Shown: piece by piece, positions 7,615 to 15,042 of the stretch
Position numbering within the stretch: the stretch's first letter is position 1
Layout of the letters: the number at the start of each line of letters is the position of its first letter
Assembly (NCBI GenBank): GCA_030689795.1
Contig: JAUYEO010000100.1
Coordinates: forward strand, 1 to 18,758
Direction of reading: 5' to 3'
Length of the DNA stretch: 18,758 nt
Source of the DNA: Desulfobacterales bacterium
GTDB taxonomy: Bacteria > Desulfobacterota > Desulfobacteria > Desulfobacterales > RPRI01
The notes under the pieces: generated by a model
The model's database searches: none
The model's input: only the letters and a program-made list of their open reading frames with translations
What the model was told of the DNA's origin: nothing
Translations under genes and position numbers: made by a program

Positions 7615-9699
7615 ATGGAGACTCTATTGCTTGAAATAGGCGCGGAAGAAATTCCTGCCGGTTATATTGAACCTGCGTTGAATGCGCTGTCGGCGATTCT
7701 TTTGCAAAGACTGAAAGAAGAGAGAATTGAACACGGTGAGGCAAAGACTTTTGGAACCCCAAGAAGACTTTCCGTTATGGTTACAGGTGTTTCAACCAGA
7801 CAGGCACCGCTGACTATAGAGGTTACAGGCCCGCCTGAAAAAGCAGGATTTGACGGAGCCGGTCAGCCAACTGTGGCGGGGAAAAAATTTGCCGAGAAGA
7901 TGGGTATTCCCGTTAAATCGATCCGGGTTAAACAGACTGAAAAAGGATCATATCTCTGTGCAGTTAAAACCGATCCGGGGCTTGAAAGCAAAGTCGTTTT
8001 TAAAAACATGCTCCCGCAGGTTATTGCGGCGATTCCTTTCCCGAAAGTCATGAAATGGGCGGACCTGGATGTGAAATTCGCAAGACCTGTTCAGTCGATA
8101 TTAGCCCTTTTCGGCAAGCAGGTCATATCTTTTGAACTGGGCAATATAAAAAGCGGGGGGCATACTTTCGGCCACCGTTTTTTGCATGCAGGAAAGATCA
8201 GGATTTCTCATCCTGATGAATATGTTAAAAAGCTGAGATCAGCCCGCGTTCTGGTGGATATCGACGAGCGGAAAAACGATATTGAAAAGCACATTTCTGA
8301 AATTGCTGCAAAGCTTGACGGCAAAGTACTGCAGGATGACGAGCTTGTGAATATTGTTGCAAATTTAGTCGAATATCCGGTGCCGGTTGCCGGGAGATTC
8401 GATAAAGGATACCTTGAGGTGCCCGATGAGATTCTCATAAATTCCATGCGTGAGCATCAAAAGTATTTTGCCGTAACCGACGCCAACGGGCATCTTTTAC
8501 CGTGTTTTATTGCCGTCAATAATACCGTAGCCCAAAACATGCAGCTCGTTGCAAAGGGACATGAGAGGGTTTTAAGGGCGCGGCTTGAAGATGCCAGATT
8601 TTTTTACAGAAGCGATATCAAGATCTCTCTTGATATACGGGTTGAAAAGCTTAAAGGCGTTCTTTTTCAGGCAAAGCTGGGGTCTATGTATGAAAAAACG
8701 GAAAGGATTGAGAAGATCGCAGGATATCTCGCTGATGAAATATCCGATGATCCTGAAATCAAAAAACGGGCGTTAAGAGCCGCCAGATTGTGCAAGGCCG
8801 ATCTTGTCAGCCACATTGTCGGAGAATTTCCGAAATTGCAGGGTGTCATGGGAAGAATCTATGCCATGAATGCCGGTGAGGAAAGGGAGGTTGCTCTTGC
8901 CATTGAAGAGCATTACAGGCCTGCTTATTCCGGGGGATCTCTTCCTGAAACAACGGTTGGGGCAATAGTCGGTATTTCAGATAAGATCGACTCGATTTGC
9001 GGCTGTTTTTCGGCAGGACTCATACCCACCGGGACTTCGGATCCTTATGCCCTGAGGCGCCAGGCGATTGGTATAATTCAGATAATGCTCGAAAAGAAAT
9101 TTTCATTCTCATTGAAAGTTCTCATTGAAAAAAGCATTTTGCTGTTTGGAATAAAAAGCAAGGATGAGGAGAAAGATACGGCAGAGAAGATATATAATTT
9201 TCTGCAAAGCCGTATGTCGCATCTGCTTGCTGAGCAGGGATATTCAAAAGATGTTGTCTCAGCGGTTGTAAATGTTTCCGTCGATCATGTGCCGAATGTA
9301 TGGAACAGGGCAGGGGCGCTTGAAAAGTTAAAGGCCGCTCCCGATTTTGAGCCGCTTGCGATTGCCTTTAAACGGGTTGTCAATATTATAAGAAAGTCGG
9401 CTCCGGAAAGCGCTGACGGCAAAATGGGCGGAGTCGACGAGAGATTGTTTGAAAAGGAATGCGAATCTGCTCTTTTTGCCGCATACAGGGATGTAAAAAG
9501 AAGGGTATCCGATAATCTTGAAAAAGGCGCCTTTGAACAGGCGCTTCTTGATATCGCATCCCTTAAAAATCCTGTGGATGCTTTTTTTGAAGGAGTTCTT
9601 GTAATGGCGGATGACAAAAATATCCGCAAGAACAGACTTGCCCTGCTTGGGGCAATTTCAGAGCTTTTTGCCCTGTTCGCAGATTTTTCAAAGATTTAA
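7615..9699 (+). CDS. glyS: Glycyl-tRNA synthetase beta subunit
   Basis: This is the beta subunit of heterotetrameric glycyl-tRNA synthetase, which binds the tRNA and is required for charging. The 694-residue product has the family opening LLEIGAEEIPA (residues ~4-14). It also has the conserved core YLEVPDEILINSMREHQKYF near 8410-8470, the HD-like helical region with GTSDPYALRRQAIG near 9031-9075, and a C-terminal DALR-type anticodon-binding region (SLKNPVDAFFEGVLVMADD, then NRLALLGAI). The length matches the usual ~690. I chose ATG 7615 because GAGGTG at 7605-7610 gives a good binding site 4 bp away; the in-frame GTG at 7609 lies inside that site and is unlikely. The 122-bp gap from glyQ may add separate control of beta-subunit synthesis. 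Confidence 0.97.
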   Translation: METLLLEIGAEEIPAGYIEPALNALSAILLQRLKEERIEHGEAKTFGTPRRLSVMVTGVSTRQAPLTIEVTGPPEKAGFDGAGQPTVAGKKFAEKMGIPVKSIRVKQTEKGSYLCAVKTDPGLESKVVFKNMLPQVIAAIPFPKVMKWADLDVKFARPVQSILALFGKQVISFELGNIKSGGHTFGHRFLHAGKIRISHPDEYVKKLRSARVLVDIDERKNDIEKHISEIAAKLDGKVLQDDELVNIVANLVEYPVPVAGRFDKGYLEVPDEILINSMREHQKYFAVTDANGHLLPCFIAVNNTVAQNMQLVAKGHERVLRARLEDARFFYRSDIKISLDIRVEKLKGVLFQAKLGSMYEKTERIEKIAGYLADEISDDPEIKKRALRAARLCKADLVSHIVGEFPKLQGVMGRIYAMNAGEEREVALAIEEHYRPAYSGGSLPETTVGAIVGISDKIDSICGCFSAGLIPTGTSDPYALRRQAIGIIQIMLEKKFSFSLKVLIEKSILLFGIKSKDEEKDTAEKIYNFLQSRMSHLLAEQGYSKDVVSAVVNVSVDHVPNVWNRAGALEKLKAAPDFEPLAIAFKRVVNIIRKSAPESADGKMGGVDERLFEKECESALFAAYRDVKRRVSDNLEKGAFEQALLDIASLKNPVDAFFEGVLVMADDKNIRKNRLALLGAISELFALFADFSKI

Positions 9700-9703
9700 A
9701 AAG

Positions 9704-9719
9704 ACGGCTTCGTAAAAAG
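9704..9719 (+). repeat. Copy 3 of short spacer motif (ACGGCTTCGTAAAAAG)
   Basis: This copy lies 4 bp after the glyS stop codon. The segment GGCTT-cgtaa-AAAGCC can fold into a small hairpin (about 9707-9721). It shares TTCGTAAAAAG exactly with the copy after recO. Confidence 0.5.
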
Positions 9720-9764
9720 CCAAAAAACAGTTCCTTATGCAACTCAAAATTTATGGAGGATAAA

Positions 9765-10016
9765 ATGCCTTTTGATCCCGAAATGGATAAAATACTGAAA
9801 CAGTGGAAATGCGAAGAAACGGGTCTCGTAATATCCATAAACAGGTACGGTGATGGCGAGCCTAAGCTTCAGATAGGTCCCAGGGTGTTTATGAAAAAAG
9901 ACGGGAATGAAAGCCAACGCAAGGCGGGCCGTCTTACAATAGAAGACCTCATGTGGTTCTATGATATCATTGATGAAGTAAAGGATGAGTTGTCGAAACT
10001 TGCAGGTCCCCGGTAA
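9765..10016 (+). CDS. Small conserved-looking protein, possible PC4-like ssDNA binder
   Basis: This is an 83-residue protein without signal peptide or membrane segment. The start is set by GGAGG at 9755-9759, 5 bp before the ATG at 9765; the upstream in-frame ATG at 9753 overlaps that site. A short acidic/aromatic N-terminus (DPEMDKILKQWKCEETG) is followed by two or three beta-like segments (LVISINRYGDGEPKLQIG; PRVFMKKDG), a basic turn (QRKAGRLTI), and one amphipathic C-terminal helix (EDLMWFYDIIDEVKDELSKL). This order, with the RKxGR turn before a helix starting like SLNPEQW, resembles the PC4/p15 coactivator fold (compare ISVRDFKGKVLIDIR and GRKGISL in human PC4). PC4-like proteins bind single-stranded DNA as dimers, which would suit a locus with ligA and recO. 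The likeness is by eye only; the protein may instead be an unrelated small family. Confidence 0.8.
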   Translation: MPFDPEMDKILKQWKCEETGLVISINRYGDGEPKLQIGPRVFMKKDGNESQRKAGRLTIEDLMWFYDIIDEVKDELSKLAGPR

Positions 10017-10022
10017 ATTTCA

Positions 10023-10038
10023 ACGGCTTCTTAAAAAA
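10023..10038 (+). repeat. Copy 4 of short spacer motif (ACGGCTTCTTAAAAAA)
   Basis: This copy lies 7 bp after the stop of the small protein gene. It matches copy 3 at 14 of 16 positions by eye. Confidence 0.45.
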
Positions 10039-10112
10039 TCCTGAATATTACCGGCAGCCTGCTGTGAAGAATCCTTAATATAGTTCCGTTTCCTATTGAC
10101 GTGGTTTGACGC

Positions 10113-10856
10113 ATGGATAAAGATGATGGAATCGTAAAGCCTGTTAAAGGAAGGAATCCTCCTGATCTTAAACCCGTTGCATTTATGGTCAGCAGCAGGA
10201 CGGATCTTGATTGCCTTTGCAATCTGATAAATATCAGGGATGATCAGTGCCGGGTATTGCATTACAGCAAATTCTGTTCTCCGGGAGATTCCGGGTATAA
10301 TTTTTCCATAACAGGTCCTTTTGCGGGAGCTCCTTATGCAGTGATGCTTCTTGAGGCTCTTGCGGTCTGGGGTGCAAGCAGGATAATATTTTACGGCTGG
10401 TGCGGGGCGGTTTCCGATTCGGTCAAGATCGGCGATATTATTGTCGCCACATCCGCTTTTGTCGACGAAGGCACTTCAAAGCATTACGGATATGATGATA
10501 TTTCCGGTAATGGTGTCGCGCTTCCGTCATCTGCTTTAACCGAAACAATAAAGGACCTTTTAAGGCAAAGCGCCATTAATTTTCATGAAGGGGCTGTCTG
10601 GTCCACAGATGCCATTTACAGAGAGACACCCGAAAAAGTCGCCTTTTACAAAGAAAAAAATGTACTGGGAGTTGAAATGGAGCTTTCCGCAATTTATTCG
10701 GCGGCAGGATTCAGACATATTGAAGCTGCCGGGATTCTTGTCGTTTCCGATGAAATATCAACATTGACATGGAAGCCCGGTTTCAGGGATGACCGTTTCC
10801 TGAAGAGCAGGGCCGCGGTGTGCGAGGCTTTGATAAAAATATGTCAGAGTTTATAG
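10113..10856 (+). CDS. Nucleoside phosphorylase (PNP/UDP phosphorylase family)
   Basis: Members of this family cleave the glycosidic bond of nucleosides with phosphate (or water), feeding base salvage. The 247-residue product has the family core: FYGWCGAV at 93-100 (phosphate/ribose loop, usually G-S/T-C/A-G), KIGDIIVAT at 105-113, STDAIYRE at 164-171, GVEMELSA at 186-193 (the EME motif that holds the ribose) and VSDE at 211-214 (Asp for base protonation). STDAIYRE and EMELSAIY are closest in style to uridine phosphorylase, but the substrate cannot be fixed by eye. Futalosine or MTA/SAH hydrolases are related alternatives. The Trp in GWCG is uncommon. The start is the first ATG after an in-frame TGA at 10107, and no clear binding site precedes it. 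The 3' end overlaps the start of ligA by 16 bp, implying co-expression. Confidence 0.85.
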   Translation: MDKDDGIVKPVKGRNPPDLKPVAFMVSSRTDLDCLCNLINIRDDQCRVLHYSKFCSPGDSGYNFSITGPFAGAPYAVMLLEALAVWGASRIIFYGWCGAVSDSVKIGDIIVATSAFVDEGTSKHYGYDDISGNGVALPSSALTETIKDLLRQSAINFHEGAVWSTDAIYRETPEKVAFYKEKNVLGVEMELSAIYSAAGFRHIEAAGILVVSDEISTLTWKPGFRDDRFLKSRAAVCEALIKICQSL

Positions 10857-12883
10857 ATCCCGATATTGTTAAAAGAATTAATAACCTGAGAGAGGAACTC
10901 CACAGGCATAATTACCGCTATTATGCTATGGATGACCCTGAAATATCGGATTCCGAATATGACAGGATGATGCGGGAGCTGATTGAGCTTGAAACAGGAT
11001 GTCCTGAACTTTCAAGTCCCGATTCGCCATCCCTGAGAATAGGCGCTCATCCCTTGAAAAAATTTGAAACTGTAAGGCATTCGGTTAAAATGCTCAGTCT
11101 TGATAATGCCTTTTCAGATTCCGATATTCTCGATTTCGACAGGCGTGTAAAGAAGGAGCTCGGGACGGATGAACAGGTACTTTATACCGCCGAACCCAAG
11201 ATGGACGGAGTTGCCGTGGAACTTGTCTATGAAGACGGGAGGCTTGTAATAGCATCAACGAGAGGTGACGGGGAAACAGGCGAAGAGATAACCTCAAATG
11301 TAAAAACAATACGCACGGTTCCAATCCTGCTTCAGCGGCATAATGAAGAGAGTGTAGTCCCGGCCCGCCTTGAGGTAAGGGGAGAGGTAGTTATAAGCAG
11401 AGAAGGATTCAGACGTCTCAACGAAGATATGCTCAGCCGGGGTTTGCCGTTATTTGCAAATCCCAGAAACGCAGCAGCAGGCTCTTTAAGGCAGCTTGAT
11501 TCAAAGGTGACGGCAAGACGCCCTCTTGAAATTTTCTTTTACGGTACCGGGGAGATGGACGGGATAAATATTGAATCACACTGGGACCGGCTTTGCGCAT
11601 TAAAGGAGCTTGGTTTCAGGATCAACCTTCACATTAAGCCGAAAATTAAAATCGATGGTGTACTTGAATATTACAGGGAACTTGTAAAGAAGCGTTATGA
11701 GCTTCCTTATGATATTGACGGAATGGTGATAAAAACCGACAGTATCCGGCTACAGCTCCGGCTCGGCTCGACCGCGAGAAGTCCCAGATGGGCCATAGCT
11801 TATAAATTCAAGGCGATACAGGAAACGACAAAGATATTGGATATTGCTGTGCAGGTGGGGCGCACCGGAACTCTTACGCCTGTTGCGCATCTTGAAACCG
11901 TCAATATCGGAGGTGTAAACGTAAACCGCGCGACACTGCATAATGAAGACGAGGTAAGGAGAAAGGATGTAAGGATCGGAGATACGGTTCTTGTCCAGCG
12001 TGCGGGGGATGTTATCCCCGAAATTGTAAAAGTTATTGATACGGCAAGAAACGGAAATGAAAAAGTTTTCAATATGCCTGAGAACTGTCCTTCGTGCGGT
12101 TCGCAGGTGGTTCGTGATGTAAAGGAGGCATCTGTCAGATGCAGTAATGAGTCTTGCCCCGCAAAAATTAAGGCGCAGATAGAGCATTTTGCCTCAAAGA
12201 GGGCTTTTGATATAGACGGATTAGGGGAAAAGCTGACCGGCCAGCTTGTCGATAACGGCCTCCTGTCTTCTTATGCGGATATATTTTATCTCGATAAAAC
12301 AGAAATTGAAAGCCTCGGACGTATGGGGGCAAAATCTGCGGAAAATCTTGCAGAAGCAATTGAAAAGAGCAAAAATATATCTTTTACGCGTTTCCTGTAT
12401 GCTCTCGGAATACGTCATGTGGGAGAGCATATCGCAGAAATACTTTCTTTGAAATACGGAAGTCTTGAAAGCCTTTTTGGCGCTACATATGATGAACTGA
12501 AAGAAATCAAAGGAATAGGCCCCGTTGTGGCTCAGAGCCTTTTTGATTTTTTAAATCTGGAGGAGAACCGTAAAAAAATAGACCGGATCTTAATAGGTGG
12601 AGTTAAGCTCCTTTTCAAAGAAAAGATTAAAAAGGCGACGCTGGATGGAAAAGTTTTTGTTTTAACCGGTGTCCTTGAGACCATGACAAGAAACGAAGCT
12701 GTAAAAAAGATCAAAATGTTGGGTGGAAAGGTAAGCGAATCTGTGAGCAAAAAAACCGATTACCTTGCAGCAGGCAAATCGCCCGGGTCAAAGCTGGAAA
12801 AGGCAAGTGCTCTCGGAGTTGAAATAATAGACGAGGATGCCCTTAAGGTGATGTTGGGAAGTTTTGCAAAGGTCTCAAATTGA
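10841..12883 (+). CDS. ligA: NAD-dependent DNA ligase LigA
   Basis: LigA seals nicks during replication and repair, using NAD+ to adenylate its active-site lysine. The 680-residue product carries all domains in order. Ia is the NAD-binding head (HNYRYYAMDDPEISDSEYD, ~23-41). The nucleotidyltransferase domain has KMDG at 120-123, with Lys120 as the adenylated residue. The OB fold lies around residues 325-400. A Cys4 zinc finger uses C416, C419, C434 and C439. Helix-hairpin-helix repeats span ~450-575 and a BRCT domain ~601-675 (LDGKVFVLTGVLETMTRNEA). The length is typical (~670). I chose ATG 10841; an in-frame GTG at 10820 would add seven residues not typical of the family. The start overlaps the end of the nucleoside phosphorylase gene by 16 bp. 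GAGG at 10824-10827 is the nearest binding site, somewhat distant at 13 bp. Confidence 0.98.
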   Translation: MSEFIDPDIVKRINNLREELHRHNYRYYAMDDPEISDSEYDRMMRELIELETGCPELSSPDSPSLRIGAHPLKKFETVRHSVKMLSLDNAFSDSDILDFDRRVKKELGTDEQVLYTAEPKMDGVAVELVYEDGRLVIASTRGDGETGEEITSNVKTIRTVPILLQRHNEESVVPARLEVRGEVVISREGFRRLNEDMLSRGLPLFANPRNAAAGSLRQLDSKVTARRPLEIFFYGTGEMDGINIESHWDRLCALKELGFRINLHIKPKIKIDGVLEYYRELVKKRYELPYDIDGMVIKTDSIRLQLRLGSTARSPRWAIAYKFKAIQETTKILDIAVQVGRTGTLTPVAHLETVNIGGVNVNRATLHNEDEVRRKDVRIGDTVLVQRAGDVIPEIVKVIDTARNGNEKVFNMPENCPSCGSQVVRDVKEASVRCSNESCPAKIKAQIEHFASKRAFDIDGLGEKLTGQLVDNGLLSSYADIFYLDKTEIESLGRMGAKSAENLAEAIEKSKNISFTRFLYALGIRHVGEHIAEILSLKYGSLESLFGATYDELKEIKGIGPVVAQSLFDFLNLEENRKKIDRILIGGVKLLFKEKIKKATLDGKVFVLTGVLETMTRNEAVKKIKMLGGKVSESVSKKTDYLAAGKSPGSKLEKASALGVEIIDEDALKVMLGSFAKVSN

Positions 12884-12931
12884 TTCAGCTGAAAAGGACA
12901 ACCCGGCAGGCATATGGAGGATAACAGTGTG

Positions 12932-13213
12932 ATGGGGAAAGCCAGAGCTCATGTTGTTGTTTCCGGCAAGGTTCAGGGTGTTTGCTTCAGGATGGAAACA
13001 AAACGGGTTGCAGAGAGTTATAGCGTTTCAGGCTGGGTAAGGAACAAAAGGAACGGTACGGTGGAAGCGGTATTTGAAGGTAAAAAAGGCGATGTCGCTT
13101 CTGTTGTTGAATGGTGCAAAAAAGGCCCTTGCCATTCAAATGTGAGCAGAGTTGATATTGCTGAAGAAAATTATACCGGGGAATTCCGAGAATTCGATAT
13201 AACATTCGGATAA
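12932..13213 (+). CDS. acyP: Acylphosphatase
   Basis: Acylphosphatase hydrolyses the carboxyl-phosphate bond of small acyl phosphates in the cytoplasm. The 93-residue protein has the family signature SGKVQGVCFR (11-20), with Arg20 as phosphate-binding residue, and GWVRN (34-38), with Asn38 positioning the water. The usual VQGVGFR is VQGVCFR here, a conservative variation at a non-catalytic position. The ATG at 12932 gives the typical short lead-in before the first strand and lies 11 bp from GGAGG (12916-12920). GTG 12929 and ATG 12914 are in-frame alternatives; the latter overlaps the GGAGG site. It lies 48 bp after ligA and is the last gene of the rightward block, facing the HU gene across the convergent region. 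Confidence 0.92.
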   Translation: MGKARAHVVVSGKVQGVCFRMETKRVAESYSVSGWVRNKRNGTVEAVFEGKKGDVASVVEWCKKGPCHSNVSRVDIAEENYTGEFREFDITFG

Positions 13214-13260
13214 AAAAAAGGCGGCTTATTTAATTTGAGACAAATAAAAATAAACCGCCT
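13211..13260 (-). terminator. Rho-independent terminator of the HU gene
   Basis: On the minus strand AGGCGGTTTATTT (13260-13248) pairs with AAATAAGCCGCCT (13231-13219), a 13-bp stem with one G-T wobble, and is followed by eight consecutive T residues. This is a textbook intrinsic terminator for leftward transcripts, located about 120 bp past the HU stop codon. Rightward acyP transcripts would form the same hairpin, but without a U-tract immediately after it. Confidence 0.85.
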
Positions 13261-13277
13261 GTAACCGAATTTCGATT

Positions 13278-13338
13278 AGGAGCCGTTACGAAATAACCCG
13301 CCTTTTTTTTGGCCATTTCATTACGGCTCCTTATGCCG
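13278..13338 (+). repeat. Hairpin repeat element, left copy (next to the HU gene)
   Basis: AGGAGCCGTTACGAAAT (13278-13294) pairs with ATTTCATTACGGCTCCT (13315-13331) with two mismatches, and is followed by TATGCCG. The loop contains CCGCC and eight Ts. An element with the same two ends lies inverted at 13948-14007. The shared end TTACGGCTCCTTATGCCG is identical over 18 bp in both copies, while the loops differ. This pattern suggests a dispersed, hairpin-forming, MITE- or REP-like element. The T-run in the loop might also serve rightward termination. Confidence 0.75.
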
Positions 13339-13379
13339 TTTATGCCATTCCGATAACCAGGTTATTTGCTTACAACGGC

Positions 13380-13652
13380 TTAGTCTTTTCCTTTGAGTTT
13401 CTTGCCGGGTCTGAATTTAACAACGCTGCAAGCCTTGATTTTGATGGGTTCGCCTGTCTGAGGATTGCGGCCTTTTCTGGCTTTTCTCTGGACTTTTGTA
13501 AAAGTGCCGAAGCCTACGAGAGTAACCTTGCCGTCTTTTTTCTTAAGAGTTTTCGTGATGCTGTCCATGAAAGAATTGAGTACAGCTGCTGCCGCGACTT
13601 TTGAAATACCGGCATCCTGTGCCGCCTTATCTACCAATTCCGCTTTTGTCAT
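13380..13652 (-). CDS. hup: DNA-binding protein HU
   Basis: HU is a small dimeric nucleoid protein that bends DNA and assists replication, repair and recombination. The 90-residue product is full length and opens MTKAELVDKAAQDAGISK, the usual HU start. It carries GFGTFTKVQRKARKGRNPQTGEP, split by the DNA-contacting beta arm with Arg62-Asn63-Pro64 at its tip, and ends in a lysine-rich tail KKLKGKD. It matches HU rather than IHF, since the arm context RKGRNPQTGEPIKI is the HU form. GGGGG at 13661-13665 (minus strand) is an adequate ribosome binding site. The gene is monocistronic, with a promoter at 13713-13739 and a terminator at 13211-13260. It is bracketed by inverted copies of a hairpin repeat. 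Confidence 0.96.
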   Translation of the reverse strand: MTKAELVDKAAQDAGISKVAAAAVLNSFMDSITKTLKKKDGKVTLVGFGTFTKVQRKARKGRNPQTGEPIKIKACSVVKFRPGKKLKGKD

Positions 13653-13712
13653 AATGCATTCCCCCTTTTTTTTTATTGATGGTTAACCTTGTACAACCTC
13701 ATCTATCCTGCA

Positions 13713-13739
13713 AATATAGCAGGAATATTTTGATGTCAA
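13713..13739 (-). promoter_or_regulatory. Probable sigma70-type promoter of the HU gene
   Basis: On the minus strand TTGACA (13739-13734) is a perfect -35 box and TATATT (13718-13713) a good -10 box. The spacing is 15 bp, shorter than the ideal 17. A 6-bp inverted repeat TCCTGC/GCAGGA (13706-13711 and 13719-13724) frames the -10 hexamer, so a repressor could bind there. About 60 bp separate the -10 box from the HU start codon. Confidence 0.7.
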
Positions 13740-13947
13740 GTGAAAATCGGCGTCCTTCAACACTTTTTTTGTTTCAGACCCCCTACATCTGTGCTGTGCA
13801 CGTATTTAAGCGGGTTGCCGGAAAGATAAAAACCGTGTCAGAGTAAAAGAGCGAACCGGAGCGGTACATGGCAAACAGTCCTAAAGGCCGTTTCAGTGAG
13901 GCTTAAGCCGTCGTTCAAAAATAATCGTAACTATGAAATGCCTTGAC
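13740..13947. other. Non-coding stretch upstream of the HU promoter, no recognisable gene
   Basis: Together with the HU promoter and the downstream repeat, this stretch makes up the ~397-bp gap between HU and ftsY. I see no tRNA, 4.5S RNA core motif, or protein of family length here. The only open frame with a plausible binding site is a 12-codon one at 13868-13906 (GGAG upstream; MANSPKGRFSEA), with a 10-bp palindrome GGCTTAAGCC at its end (13900-13909). Neither is strong enough to call a gene. Confidence 0.4.
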
Positions 13948-14051
13948 CGGCATAAGGAGCCGTAACAAAATAGTCAGAAATGTAATTGTTATTTTGTAAC
14001 GGCTCCTAACAAAATGGTCAGAAATATAATGGTTATTTTGTAACGGCTCCT
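13948..14051 (-). repeat. Hairpin repeat element, right copy, with 44-bp tandem duplication
   Basis: The arms AGGAGCCGTAACAAAATA (13955-13972) and TATTTTGTAACGGCTCCT (13990-14007) are complementary with one mismatch. The stretch 13948-14007 corresponds to the left element read on the opposite strand. The segment 13964-14007 is repeated directly at 14008-14051 with only three differences in 44 positions. The last bases of the second unit supply two bases of the ftsY stop codon (14050-14052), so the ftsY transcript runs straight into these hairpins. Confidence 0.8.
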
Positions 14052-15018
14052 AAAAGAGAGCATTAACAAAAGATACCGGGTCGAATTCCTGCAGGTCATC
14101 GATACTCTCGCCTATTCCGATATATTTGAGCGGCAATCCCAATGTATTGCATATGCTTATGACAATTCCACCTTTGGCGGTTCCGTCAAGTTTTGTGAGC
14201 GCTATGCCTGTAATCCCTATCGCTTCGTTAAAAAGCCCGGCCTGCGACAGGGCGTTCTGGCCGGTTGTTGCATCAAGGACGAGCAATATTTCGTGCGGCG
14301 CAGCAGGCAATTTTTTTGAAACCGACCTCTTGATCTTTTTAAGCTCTTCCATCAGGTTTGTTTTTGTATGGAGCCTTCCGGCCGTATCGACAATGACCAC
14401 ATCAATGTCTCTCGCCAGAGCCGCTTCAATGGCGTCATAAGCCACTGCTGCGGGATCCGCGTTGTCCCTGTGCTTTACAATTTCAGCTCCTGCCCTTTCG
14501 GCCCATATTGTGAGCTGCTCGACGGCCGCCGCCCGGAAAGTATCTGCCGCTGCAATCAAAACTTTATTGCCGGAAGCTGCATATTTTGCTGCAAGCTTTC
14601 CTATGGTTGTTGTTTTGCCGACTCCGTTAACCCCGACAACCATGATAACGTGAGGCTTGCTTTCCGGCTTTTGTTGTCCGGGAGCCGGGTTGTTCAATAA
14701 CACGAGCAATTCCTGCTTAAGAAGTTCTTTTATCTGATCGGGGCCGGAGATGACGGAAGCCTGTTGGGATATGCTTTTGATAAGTCCGGTTGCAGTCTGA
14801 ACGCCGATATCCGATGTTATCAGAAGCTCCTCAAGTTCTTCCAGCAGATTATCGTCTATGCAATTTTTCCCTGAAAATAACTTTTCAAGCCCGCCGGAGA
14901 GTGTTTTACGGGTTTTCGAAAGGCGCTCTTTCAGTCGCTTGAAGTAACCTCCGGGACCTGAAGAACTGGTTTCTCCGGTTTCCGGATAGTTTTCTTTTTT
15001 AAACCAGCCCAGTTTCAT
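14050..15018 (-). CDS. ftsY: Signal recognition particle receptor FtsY
   Basis: FtsY is the SRP-receptor GTPase that docks ribosome-SRP complexes at the inner membrane for co-translational insertion. The 322-residue protein has a short N-terminal region (~1-50, basic YFKRLKERLSKTRKTL) in place of the long acidic A-domain of E. coli FtsY, as is common outside enterobacteria. The N-domain helical bundle follows (~52-120; LLEELEELLITSDIG). The G-domain has G1 GVNGVGKTT (129-137), ADTFRAAAVEQL (158-169), G3 DTAGR (211-215) and G4 TKLD (275-278). The C-terminal GIGESIDDLQEFDP is the FtsY signature. It lies 24 bp downstream of smc on the same strand with no clear binding site of its own, so it is probably co-transcribed and may rely on translational coupling. 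The stop codon overlaps the adjacent repeat. Confidence 0.97.
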   Translation of the reverse strand: MKLGWFKKENYPETGETSSSGPGGYFKRLKERLSKTRKTLSGGLEKLFSGKNCIDDNLLEELEELLITSDIGVQTATGLIKSISQQASVISGPDQIKELLKQELLVLLNNPAPGQQKPESKPHVIMVVGVNGVGKTTTIGKLAAKYAASGNKVLIAAADTFRAAAVEQLTIWAERAGAEIVKHRDNADPAAVAYDAIEAALARDIDVVIVDTAGRLHTKTNLMEELKKIKRSVSKKLPAAPHEILLVLDATTGQNALSQAGLFNEAIGITGIALTKLDGTAKGGIVISICNTLGLPLKYIGIGESIDDLQEFDPVSFVNALF

Positions 15019-15042
15019 GCCGGTTCAGCGGGAGCCTGTATT

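Noticed and set aside
12914..12931. Longer acylphosphatase start at 12914
   Set aside because: Its first codons overlap the GGAGG binding site used for 12932, and the added residues are not typical of the family; kept only as an alternative.
13653..14049. 4.5S RNA or tRNA gene in the HU-ftsY gap
   Set aside because: No conserved SRP RNA core motif and no cloverleaf with a TTC-type T-loop was found on either strand.
13278..14051. CRISPR array
   Set aside because: The repeats are few, hairpin-forming and partly directly adjacent without unique spacers; no cas gene is present.
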